Assembly (NCBI GenBank): GCA_020746105.1
Contig: CM036626.1
Coordinates: 20,139,001-20,203,000 of the forward strand
From: Trogon surrucura
Taxonomy: Eukaryota; Chordata; Aves; Trogoniformes; Trogonidae
Direction: 5' to 3'
Length of the DNA: 64,000 nucleotides
Shown here: one piece after another, positions 36,955-48,100 of the stretch
Layout: the number at the start of each line of letters is the position of its first letter
Position numbering within the stretch: position 1 is the first letter of the stretch
The notes under the pieces: model-generated
The model's input: only the letters and a program-made list of their open reading frames with translations
Database searches by the model: none
Told to the model about the DNA's origin: nothing
Made by a program: the position numbers and the translations under genes

Positions 36955-38071
36955 GTTTGTTGAAAGTTTAACTATTCTTTAGCAGGATCTCTGAGAGCTA
37001 CAGCAATATCCCCCAGGAGCCTTGCTCCTGCTTATATCGTGCAGGATAACTCCGTGATGCCCCATGAGTTTACGATGCTAATGAGGAAAAAAAAAAAAGG
37101 CATCAAGAAATCGCCATGTAGCGCAACTCAATTGCAAAATTTGGACAAAACTACAAAAAGCTTATAAATAGTTATTTATATAAAAATTTTATATTTTTTT
37201 TGTATAATATATATTATAAATAAATAGTCGTGGCTCTCAGGTTATCCGTCCTTTTCCATAAATGTGGAGAAAGCTTTTAATTGCTTTCAGGTTTCGCAGC
37301 TGCTTTGGGATCCTTAGGAAACGCTGCTCTGCTGCCGTGGCGATGCTGCTACTGTAAATCGTTTAGGCTGCTGGGTTTTTCCCTCCAGTGCCTTTCTCGT
37401 GTCGTTCACCCAAGTAAATGCCGTTCTGAAACCGATTAGAGTTGTCAGGCCTCAGCCACCGTGCTGTCTTCTGACACGACCGGCTATTTAATGCAATAAA
37501 CTCTTGTTGATTCACTGGTGCAAAAAAAAAAAACATATTCAAATCGTTTCTCCGTACGTGCTGGTGAAGGGAGCTGCCGCGCGGCCGCGGCTCCCTCGCG
37601 TGCTCCGCTGAAGGCTGGTGGGGATGAGGGTTGCTCTAACTGGAGATGGAATTTCTTGGTGTCCTGGTTTGTGACAGCATCCGCTGCGAGTGAATTTTCT
37701 TAAATGTAAAAACAAACAGCCATCAAGCCGGGAGACAAAAACCTCGATGGACTTGAATGGTTTAAAGATCCTGTTTCTGGGACTTCCCCTTCCAAAATGG
37801 TTAATTTCAAAGAGCAGCTGCACTAGCAACTGCAGAAGCATTAATCACATCAGAGACTGAAATCTGTGTTAAGGATATTGCTCTTTCAGTTAAATACTAG
37901 AATATTTCAATACGGCGCAGGAAATTTGCATTTTCACACTTCTTTTTTTTCCTTTTTTACAAATAGTCAAAGATGCTTTAAATCTTTATTTTTACTTCAT
38001 GTTGTGTTTTCAGATGCCCAAGAGAGACCATTAATATTTGTGGGATTTAACTTTGGCCTTTTGTGCCATAG
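36955..38071 (+). other. CNTN4: CNTN4 intron between exons 3 and 4 (1.1 kb)
   Basis: This intron begins gtttgt and ends cttttgtgccatag. It holds an extremely AT-rich stretch at about 37150-37225 with self-complementary TATAAATA/TATTTATA segments that could form a hairpin, and a CpG-rich patch at about 37575-37605 (GCCGCGCGGCCGCGG). An A run lies at about 37522-37533. No repeat family is recognised. Confidence 0.85.
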
Positions 38072-38247
38072 GTGGAAGTTAAATGGAACCAGTATTGACG
38101 TCGGTATGGATTACCGCTACAGCGTGGTGGAAGGCAACCTGTTGATCAATAATCCCAATAAAACCCAAGATACTGGAACATACCAGTGTGTAGCAACAAA
38201 CCCGTTTGGAACAATTGTCAGCAGAGAAGCTGAACTTCAATTTGCTT
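38072..38247 (+). CDS. CNTN4: Contactin-4, second half of Ig domain 1 (residues 61-119, split codon 120)
   Basis: The first base G completes codon 61, followed by [20 protein letters not shown], then [19 protein letters not shown] and [19 protein letters not shown]. Trp62 is the Ig core Trp, and Cys100 in the DTGTYQC motif pairs with Cys50. Asn65 (NGT) and Asn90 (NKT) are N-glycosylation sequons. The exon ends with T of codon 120, and the donor is a perfect gtaagt (38248-38253). The next exon supplies AT to give Tyr120. The match to remembered vertebrate CNTN4 is near identity. Length 176 nt; together with the previous exon it is 303 nt, a multiple of three. Confidence 0.97.
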
Positions 38248-38980
38248 GTAAGTACCAGCAGCATTCTAGAGAAACTGTGGCGAGCAATGCCTCCTTTCCT
38301 GACCTTTTCGAATGCGTTACGTAGTGTTCTCTGAGCTCTTCGTGGAGCAGAGAATATACAGGGGAAATGGATGAGGAATAGATGCCTTAATTTCTGATGG
38401 TTTAGCTGAAAGTCTGTGTAGTATGATGGGTAAAAGGTCTTATTTCTTGAGAGGCCACCTCAGGAAAGTATCTGGCAAATGGGAGCTCACCATTGATTTT
38501 TTTTTTCTTTTCCTTGAGGAATCAAAGCTTCAAAATATTTGAAGGAGCGTACTCTTTACAAGGAATAAATTCACTATGACAGTTTTTATGAGTCCTACGG
38601 TTGGGTACTGAGGCACGAGTCCTTTCAGGTGTGGATGATATTTTGTGACTCTGCGTGTAAAAGGGAAAACAGGCTGCTTCGTGTTTGGATTATGTTCAGA
38701 GTTGGAGATTCATATCAAAAACTACGGAGAACAGAAGATACAGGTCTAGATGAGAACTACCGTTAAATGAAATTATGTAAAGCCATTCTGAGGGACAGGG
38801 TAAGTCTGTAAGCGCAGGCAAATGACAGCACAGGACCACGAGTCATTGTTTTTCTTATCACGTAGTCAAAGGTGAAGGGAGAGCGTAGATACGCAGGTTT
38901 ATTCACCCATCGTCTCTGTGATTTCTCTGTGCCCTTGTCCTGCGAGGGACCGACTTTTAAGAGAAGCTGTTACAAAAATA

Positions 38981-39858
38981 TGTAGTGGTTTGAGCCTGGC
39001 TGGTGGCCAGGTGTCCGCCACAGCTACTCAGTCACTCCTACATCTCAGCTGGACGGGAGAGAAAATATAACAAAGGGCCCGTGGTTTGAGGTGAGGACGG
39101 GGAGATCACCTGCAGCTACTGTCCTGGGCAAGACAGACTTTATTATGGGGAAATAAGTTAAATTTTTTTAACAATCAAAATCAGAGATAAGTAATGAGAA
39201 GTAAAAGCAGATCTTAAAAGCAACACCTTCCCCCCATCCCTCCCTTCTTCCCAGGCTTGACATCGATCCTGGTTTATCCACCTCCTCCCCAGAGCGGCGC
39301 AGGGGGACAGGGAATGGGGGTTGGGGTCAGTTTAGCTGATGTCACCTCCACTGCTCCTTCTTCCTCTGGAGAAGGACTCCTCACTCATCCGCTGGGCAAT
39401 TGTGGGGTCCTTCTCATGAGAGACATCTTCACACCTTTTCTCCAACAAGACACAGGTGGACATCTACACCCTGTCACCCCCATGGGCTGCAGGGGGACAA
39501 CCTGCTTCACCAGGGGTGTCACCACAGCCCTAGGGGCTCTGCTCCGGCGCCTGGAGCACATCCTCCCCCTTCCTTCTTCACTGACCTTGGTGTCTTCACA
39601 TATTCTCACTCCTCCATCTCTGTACCAACTGTTGTGGTGCAGGTCTTTTTCCCCCCTTTCTTAAATATGTTTTCATTCTTGAATATGTTCTCCTCTCCTA
39701 TCATCACTGATAGGCTCAGCCTTGGCCAGCGGCGGGTCTGGCTTTGGAGGCGGCTGGCGTTGGCTCTATCAAACCTGGGGAAGCTTCCAGCAGCTTCTTG
39801 CAGAAGCCACCCCTACAGCCCCCTACGCCACCAAATCCAGCCAGGCAAACCCAACGCA
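38981..39858 (-). mobile_element. Solo-type LTR of an avian endogenous retrovirus (fossil)
   Basis: About 878 bp. On the minus strand it begins TGCGTTGGGTTTGCC near 39858 and ends in CCACTACA near 38981, so it has the TG...CA ends of an LTR. Internal blocks, including GCTGGCCAAGGCTGAGCC, GGAAGCTTCCCC and the CACCTGGCCACCAGCCAGG region at its end, are ones I recognise from a common bird LTR. The flanks are AAATA on the left and AAATG on the right, a possible 5-bp target duplication with one difference. No gag, pol or env sequence adjoins it, so it is most likely a solo LTR. Exact family (ERVL- or ERVK-type) uncertain; diverged, moderately old. Confidence 0.8.
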
Positions 39859-41917
39859 AAATGATATCTTCGCTTCAGATACAGAGTGTTTATTAAATTC
39901 TGGTTAATTTATCTGTCTCAATGAATGATACCTCTTTCCAGGTTTCTAGATGACCAAATACAAATTTGGTTTCACTGGTTCTTAGTTAAGAAGATTGAAT
40001 TTAAAAACAAAGCATGTTCTTTTCCCATTAAAGTACTGATGGGGAATGTGAATAAATGTCTTATTTTTGATTCCTAAAATTTCGTTTAGTTTGCTAAAAC
40101 AGCATAATCAGGTTAGAAGCATTTGGATTAAATAAAAAAACAAATAGTGTTTATCGAGGTCGGCTGTGTGCTTTCACAAAACACTAAGTCATTCTGTCTT
40201 GTATAATCAAAGGGACTGCAACCAGAATTAGCGGAATTATGTAAAACACAAAGTGATTTAAGGTTATGACAGAAGTTCTGCCTGTGAGAACCGATAAAAA
40301 TGGACACGTATATTAGTAAAGCTTGGTTTTCAGCCTTGACGTCCCAGACACGTGGATGGAGTAACACTGTTTAACGTAAGTATTTGCCTTCGTGTCGTTT
40401 TATTCCAAACATGATCATTTTTGAATGCCCTTCTGTAGGGTGTGCATGGAATAACCTGAAACGCTGCCTGGGAAGGACTCCTTCTAACCACTGGGGAGCT
40501 CTCTTAAAACCGTTTGCTTTCGGTTGCTCTCTCTGGAATTTTCCCTTTTGTCAAGTTATTTCTCTTGAATTTACACCCTCGTGTGGTGCCTAGATTGCAC
40601 GTGTGGTCTCTGACCCAGCTCCAGCACTTAAGCTCAGTCTCTTGTGCCCTACTGTGTCACGTATTGAGGTTTTGCTGTGGAAAAACTTTCGTTAGAGACT
40701 CCAGCCTGTGCTGCTTAACCTGGCGGTAGCTTCCCCCTTCATCCATGCAATCCCTCCTTTTTCCAGCCTGATCGATGTGTTATGTGATCCTTCTGTTACC
40801 GCGTTTTTATTTCTGAAGGAAATTTATTGCTGAGTCTTTCAAGACTACACTGTGGGGTTTTGAGCTTTTATATTTTTCCTCACAAGGGTTAAATTCTGAA
40901 TCTTGGGGCATCGTTAATAGATGTTGGTTCGTTCTTCAAGGGTTGTATTATTCTTCGCTTGCGTTTTCACTGAAGGTTAAACTATGATCTAGCTGTTCAA
41001 CCTCCTGTGGAGGCCAGAGAGGGTCAGCAATTTAATCCTTGGAATACGTATTTAGGTTACAAACTCATTACGATAAAAGTGCTAATATTTTCCCCCAATA
41101 CTCGCTTTATGATCTACCATTTACATTTCAGATTTGTTCTCCTTCTTATTTTCTTTTCCTTCTTTTAATGCAAGTTGTCTCTGAACATCTTTTCGTAAAT
41201 TTAAGGAATCTGCTGTGCCACAGGAACAGAATATGGATTAATGATACCCTAAACCCTGTGTTTATGGCAATACAGACTTGGAAAATAAAAAAAGCTTTAA
41301 ACTCTGGGTATGGAGCCTAATAATGGCTTTTCCAAAATGATGTACGAAAACACAGCTGAACTAGATTAAATCATGTGCTTTTTATTTTAGTGGATGGGGC
41401 TTAGCTTGACAATTTTATTCACTGTACCACAGTTTCTGTTTGGAAATAACACTGAAATCAATAAGAAGTTACGCCTGGTAAGAAGTGCAGCTCCGAGGCG
41501 GCAGTTGGGAGACGTACCCGCCCATTCAGACATATGATTAAAGCTATTTACAGTGGCCTGAATCCTGCTTCCGTTCGAGTCGAAGATAAAACTCGTATTG
41601 ATTTTTCGTGGCACCAGAGCTGGACCATACCCCTCGGAAAGTGATGAATTTGCAAGTCGTTCCGCCTGCTCAGCTCCCGTTCTCTCTGGCACGGCTTGAA
41701 GGCGCAGAGCAGCTCGTGGCTGCGGGCGGGAGAGCAGGACGACCTGAGCAGGAGGCGCTTTGTAATGAGCGTCCTCGCCAAAATTATTTCTACTGACTGC
41801 GAAATTATTTGTGAAAACAGAGCCTTAGTGCCCCACGGGTGCTGAAAGTTGCCTTTATACCCACATCTCCGTAGATGTAAAATCACAAAGTAGAGTCCTA
41901 GGGAAGGCTTGATGAGC

Positions 41918-42745
41918 TCAAGTGTGAGGCAGCATTGATGCCTTTCCCTGGAGAAGCTCGCCTGCTTGTTCTGCACATTTGCAGACCCTTCTCAAGTGTG
42001 TGTATTTGGAGGACAACTTATTTTGGTGGCCTCTGCTGATGCCAATTTTCCCTGCTAGCAGCAACTGCTGATCATCTGGAGCGTTCTTGCACTCCATGCC
42101 CCATGTGGGTAATGACCCAAAGGCTTCCAAACCTATTTCTTCATCTTCTCTTGACCATTGATTGTGGTGGATGTTCCAAGGGTTGTGCTTTTGGGAAGGT
42201 GAGCCGGAGATCTCTTTGCCAAAAATGTCTCCAGGAGCCCTCGATGTGTGAGTGACCACGGAGGGTGACGACTTCCACGTGCCTCGTGGCTCTTGGCTGC
42301 TGTCTTTGGGTTTGCTCTTGTTGAACCCAAGGTTTGGAAAGAAGAAAGGGGCCACGCTGTCAAAACTGCTCAAAATGAGCAACACTGGTAGGGGGTTCAG
42401 AGGAAAAAGGCACATGTAGGGTTTTCCTTTCCATTGTAATTCTGTTCTTTTCTGATCCCATTGGTGCGGTTGGGTAAGTGAGACAGAATTCACCCCAGCT
42501 ACGAGAATGGCAATTACTCTCTTACCTTTCAGCTGATTTATGAGCACCCGTAGAACAACATCAGTAACTGAGATTATTTTTGATACTATTTTACCTTGCT
42601 GAGGCAGCAGTTTGGTGGGGTCTTTCACCACCAAAGCTCTGAAATCAAATGTTTTTGCATGTCTCTGGGAGCAATGAGGAGGGTCAATCTGGACAAACCC
42701 CCTGTGCCCCCCACCCCAGAGGTGTTCAGGCTGTATCTGCTCCAT
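41918..42745 (-). other. Unrecognised antisense ORF, about 275 codons
   Basis: An open frame from an ATG at 42743-42745 (minus strand) to a stop at 41918-41920. I recognise no domain, signal peptide or repeat family. It contains a moderately hydrophobic stretch (LFPLNPLPVLLILSSFDSVA), and the middle is rich in Ser, Pro and charged residues. It is the longest open frame in the window that is not explained by a repeat. It lies in an intron, on the opposite strand to CNTN4. No convincing promoter or polyadenylation signal was identified. It may be chance, a decayed old mobile element or a lineage-specific transcript. Low confidence that it is coding. Confidence 0.15.
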
Positions 42746-44309
42746 CACAGCCTCCAGGACGGGGCCAAGGCTCCGCTCTGCTCTCCCGAGCAGATGACCC
42801 CTGTCTCCTCCTGTGGAGCCATCCCCAGTGCTGGTAGATGAAATATCCTTCCCCTGCTGTGATAACTAGACTCAATTTGGCCCGAAACTCCTCGGCAGGA
42901 TTTGCAGTTTAACCTGAAAAGACACAAAAGCAGTGCTACCTGCAGTAATGCTGGTTTAAAAATAAATCCTCTGGAGAGTAGGTGAGTGGCCGTGCAGGCG
43001 AGCCCTTGCCTTTCTCATCAGTACCAACGATTGTCACACGCTGTTGCTTTTGAAACGAGCATCCAAAGGGCAAAATCAAGCTCAAACGGGTGAGATTTTT
43101 CAGTCATGTTGTTGTTTTGCTCCCCGTCATTATAAAAACTGCCTGGAAGTGATACCTGTGAAACACGAGCTGTTAGAGAAACAAATATCTGTTTTTCAGG
43201 GGGGGGTTGGCATTTTGCATGTGGTTGCAGCCCCACACGAGGAGGACGGTTGGTGACCTTCCAGACACACTTCAATGAAATCGGTGCCTTTCCAACCCGT
43301 AGCAAGTTTCTGTGAAGGAGTATCCTTCAGATCTGGGATTTAACAGGTCCATGCTAACGCGATGGTTTTTTTTCCTGTGGTTGGCAAAAGGGATATTGAG
43401 GTATCCAGAGAGATGAGATACCAAATTTTGGAGCAGAAAAGGTGGGGCCCCAAGAGAGAGGACGATGGGGCTGAAGGGAAGCATCCTCGGAGGATGCTGG
43501 AGCAGCAGCGAAGCATCGCTGGGCTGCCCCTGGGAGCCCAGGGCTTGTGGGGCAGGTGAGATTAAATGAAAAGAGAAATGTCTCCTCCTCCTCCTGCAGA
43601 TGGCCCCGGTCAATCGAAATGGCTGATTTTGTGTGAAATTTAGCCTGAACTATTTTACTGTATTTCAAGAGTTCTAGTGCCCAGAACGTGGAGTTTGGAG
43701 GTGGGTTTCTTCCTGCCACTGACCAGGACAAGAGCCTCAGATTTACCTTTTGTGCATTTTCCATTGGATTATTTATTTACGGAAACTCTGACTTTCTCCT
43801 TCGTTACCATGAACATACTCCTGACTGCAGGGAATCACCTTGTTGTTTGTGAAAACTCCTCCCCTCCCCACTTTATTAAAGGAATTTGTTTTATAGAAGC
43901 ACAAATAATTGTTATGCATGAATTAGCAGCTAGGAGCAGTGCAAATGGTAGCAGAAAACACAGTAATAAAGTGGTTGTGATGAGAATACTTTGGGGCTTT
44001 AACCTACCATCCCGAAATAATTTCACTGTGATGGTAAAGAAAGGAAATTACTCTCAGCATTATACCAATTGGATTTTTTTTTTCAGTATTCCCATTGCTG
44101 GAATGATTCCTGTTATATCTTGTATCCCAGCAAATCCCATAATTTTCGCTATCAGTTGCTAAGAAACAAATTATAATTGCTGCGCCCGTTCTTTACTGTT
44201 GTAATGCCCTGGAGCGCATTCATTTTCTTTTTTTTGGCGATTAAATGATCAATGAAGTAGTTCTTTCCAGAACAATTAATAACGAAAACATTTGCCGAAG
44301 TGTCTGCCT

Positions 44310-44435
44310 GGCCTCGCCCAAATAAACAAGCGCAACAACCATCGCGCTGATTGATCGGCGAAGCACCGCGCGGCCGCTCGGCATTCGGCACGCAAATTAA
44401 ATCATTGCCGCGGCGATTACCGGCGTCTGAGCGTT
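44310..44435. promoter_or_regulatory. CpG-rich block with PBX/HOX-like motif
   Basis: About 20 CpGs lie between 44310 and 44435 (for example CGCGCGGCCGCTCGGC, then TTGCCGCGGCGATTACC), in an intron that is otherwise CpG-poor. TGATTGAT at about 44348-44355 matches the PBX-HOX composite, and CAAATTAAATCATT adds TAAT-type cores. The AT-rich 44150-44290 next to it has further ATTA motifs (GCGATTAAATGATCAATG). This mixture resembles conserved developmental enhancers; no comparison was possible. Confidence 0.3.
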
Positions 44436-44506
44436 GAGAAAAGATGATGTGTTCTGAGCCTCTTGGAAACGAAGGAGTTGGGCTGCAGCTCTTCCCTTGG
44501 GTTAAT

Positions 44507-45108
44507 GGGGTGTATTAGAAGAGGGGTGGTTAGTAGGTCAAGAGAGGTTCTCCTGCCCCTCTACTCTGCCCTGGTGAGACCCCATCTGGAATACTGTGTC
44601 CAGTTCTGGGCCCCTCAGTTCAAGAAAGACAGGGAACTGCTGGAGAGAGTCCAGCACAGGGCAACTGGGATGATGAAGGGAGTGGAGCATCTCCCTTATG
44701 AGGAAAGGCTGAGGGAGCTGGGGCTCTTTAGTTTGGAGAAGAGGAGACTGAGGGGTGACCTCATTAATGTTTACAAATATATCAAGGGTGAGTGTCATGA
44801 GGATGGAGCCAGGCTCTTCTCGGTGACAACCACTGATAGGACAAGGGGTAATGGGCTGAAACTGGAACATAAGAGGTTCCGCTTAAACTCGAGAAGAAAC
44901 TTCTTCTCAGTGAGGGTGACGGAGCCCTGGAACAGGCTGCCCAGAGAGGTTGTGGAGTCTCCTTCTCTGGAGACATTCAAGACCTGCCTGGACACGTTCC
45001 TGTGTAGCATTATCGAGGCGTTCCTGCTCTGGCAGGGGGATTGGACTTGATGATCTTTCGAGGTCCCTTCCAATCCCTGACATTCTATGATTCTATGATT
45101 CTATGATT
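44507..45108 (+). mobile_element. CR1 LINE fragment, young, open ORF2 C-terminus
   Basis: The 5' truncation is at about 44507, where the sequence becomes GGGGTGTATTAGAAGAGG. From there ORF2 is open without interruption to its natural stop at 45050: [60 protein letters not shown], and finally LLWQGDWT. The 3' UTR (TTGATGATCTTTCGAGGTCC) ends in three ATTCTATG units at about 45082-45108. It lacks the RT catalytic motifs, which lie upstream of the truncation. It is the same young subfamily as the minus-strand copy at 32264 (173 of 180 residues equal). Confidence 0.95.
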
Positions 45109-48100
45109 TATTTCCTGGTGTTTTCGTGAGCAGGCGCTGCCTTCCACGCACGTGGTCGCGATTCAGAGACAACATCCCCAGCCAGCAACTGGAGTTGGTT
45201 CACACCCAGGGCCTGGGAATCTGCCTTAAGTAATTTAATTTTCTTAACTTTTTCTTAAATCCCCAGGAAGTGGTTTTCTTAACATGGCCTGCTTTCACAG
45301 CCCGAAATCTCTTCTGCTGTGTCTTTTTTTTTTTTCTCTCCACTGGAGTCTCTCAGAGCCTCTAAAATCTTAACTCAGCTGGGCAAAGTGCAGTTGGCAA
45401 TGGTAGAAAACCGGCTCCCAACCTCTGCACCTTGGCTACATAGTCTCTGATGGGTAAAAAAGTAGGCTAAGCCTCATGTAAACTCTCCTTTTTCTTTTTT
45501 TTTTTTTTAATGAATAAGACCAACAGGGAGTATGTAGGAAAAGAGAGATATATAACCTACTTTAGTTCCATCTGTGGTAGAAAGATCCTTAACTTTGAAC
45601 AGAAATATAGGATTTATACTTGCTTTGTTGCCCCCCAAGAGTGGTAAATAAGATGAATACATTATTATTTAAAGCCATGGCAGGGCGAGAGAGCTGCTGC
45701 CAGTGCCTCTGGGCATCGCACCGCACCTGGGTTTTAGATCAGGTGTTGGTCGCAGCACCACGGTTCCATGTTTAGAAATTCAGGGAACTGCAAGGCACAG
45801 GCTTGCCTTTTTTTTTTTTCCCTGCCTCCCTTGCATATTTATTAATTTTGCCTTTAATATGTAAAATCACATCTATTCAAAATATGTGTGGTTTTTTACA
45901 TCTAAGGGACTGGGTCTTTAAGAAAAAAAGTGCAGAAGTACGTGTTTGTTTAAAAATGAGCGATTAAACAGATCGATTTGGTCCTAGTGTGCCAAGGTCC
46001 AATAAGCTTTCTTAAATACAAGCTTTCTTAAAAAAAAAAAAAAAAAGGAGCTCTGCTCTTATGTGAACCTCTTTCTAGTCTTGAAAAAAATCTCTTTGTG
46101 CTAAATGGTGTCGGGGTGCCGTGGAAAACTCCGACTGGACCTGGAAGGAAATATAGAGAGAGATTTCTCATTTTCTCAGATGTTCTGAATGAGGCAGTAA
46201 GTGCTGAGGCTCTGCACCCAGATATTTGGGACAGTTTCACTTTGAAAGGGAGTAGATCCCTGGCCTTGAAGATCTTCCAACCTTGGCCTTCACTGAGCAC
46301 TTTGACATCTCACCCATGGTTGCAATTAGGACTTCTTTTGGTCCGGGTATTTTCGCCGTTACAAATCTTTTCCAAACATCTTGCAAAAACTGATCCTGGA
46401 GTGGCACAAACATCTGAAGAGCCATAAGCATGCATTTTCATGGCATATTGTAATGATTTTTTTCTTGGTTGTTTATGTCCAGTGGATGGAGCACAGAACA
46501 AGGAATCAGGAGATACACGTATTTTCCTCAGTTATTAGGATGCTGCTTGCATCACCTCCCCTTTTGGCTCTAAATCTCTTGGTTTGTCAAATGAAATAAT
46601 ACTGTTTACCTAGCTTGAAGAAATAATTGCTATCCCTAGGTTGATCCTCACTGATTCTATGTCAGTACAAAGCAGTATTGTCTTTAAATGCACAGAAAAC
46701 AGCAGTTACAGGACCTCTTGGTCAAATGCAAACTGTACCCAAAGGTGAGGGTTGGACTCTTTATTTTCCAGAAAATTTCTGTTCCGATTGATGGGACGCA
46801 AAGCCAATGCAGACAAAAATCTTATCCTAGTGGCTGCTTTTTCATTGTTTTCTTTTTTTTTCTTTCCTATCTTCCTTCTGGAAAGCGAGACCAGGGAGCC
46901 GGTGTTGGCATGCAAAGGACAGCGGAGCTTTAAATATGTTTGTCAAAAGTTGTCCCACGTTAGTTTCCCTGTCTGCAACAAACGAGCCTGCCATTTCATA
47001 ATTCATTAGACACGAGAGATGAGCAGAATGAAAAAATACCTCCTCTGTAAGAGAGGCTGCCTAGCATCTTAATGTGCATTTCCATAGGCAAGCTGAACCG
47101 CCGGGTAACCCTCTGAGGATCAGAATCTCTGCGGGGTCTTTGTCGTTTGTGTTTCTACCGAGTAAAGGGAAATTGTTCTTTGAAACCTGAGCTCAGCGAG
47201 CTCGTGTCACATTATTTGGGGTCTGAATTTGCATTCGTTTAGCTGTGCAAAGGAAGAAGGTGCAGCAGAGCCAGCTCTGGTGGGGCATCTACAATGTTAA
47301 TGCTCAGCTCTGAGATGAGAGATGGCTGCGCGCTCTCTCTTGCCACCAGTAAAATGCTGCTTTCTGGCTTTTGCAAAATTGGGCTGGAGGAAGGTGTGCG
47401 AATAATGCATTGTTTTGCTCAGAAAATATATATTAAAAAAAACCCTTCTGAGGGTGAGGTAACTCCATTCAAGTCAACCCAAGGGGAAATGCCTGCCCAG
47501 ATTTTCCAGATTAAAGTAATAAAGTAAAATTTTCGGGGTCCTCAGCATTTTGTCTCAAGAGTTGCTTTCAAAATGAACGTTTGAAATATTTCCTGTAGCA
47601 GGATAGTAAACAGGCAGCTTTTATGAAATGGAACATGAAGTCGAGGAGAACATTTCTCTCTTTTGTTGGTAGCGTCACAGAAAGTGGTGATTTGATTTGA
47701 GAAGAGAGCAGCGAGTGCCTGGCAGCTACTGCTAGGAGCCCGTGTTCTTCTAGGGTGAGTGACACGAAGGAAGGCAAAAAAAAAAAGCACTGGAAGCTGC
47801 CTTGTTGCCTGTTTGGAAGCAAAGATTAAATCCCAGCAAGGTGTTGAGGATATAGTGGTCCAGGAGGAGCCAGCCTGGTGAGGACAAGCAGCTCGTGCTT
47901 GGAGTGACAGAGGAAGGAGAAAGTGGTCTGAGCATGGCACCAGGATCTGTGACTCCAGCAGCTGCGCGTTGGCCAACGGCGTTGGCTCCACTCGAGGAAA
48001 AGCCATCCCAGTCTTCAGGGTGCAAGGTAAAAAAGCCTGAGGAGGAATTTTAGCCATGCGGTTACACACATCAGGCTTTGGTAGGTGGTGGTGGCCAGAA

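Noticed and set aside
37866-38324. ORF extending exon 4 upstream and downstream
   Set aside because: Only 38072-38247 matches CNTN4; the extensions cross the clear acceptor (ccatag) and donor (gtaagt).
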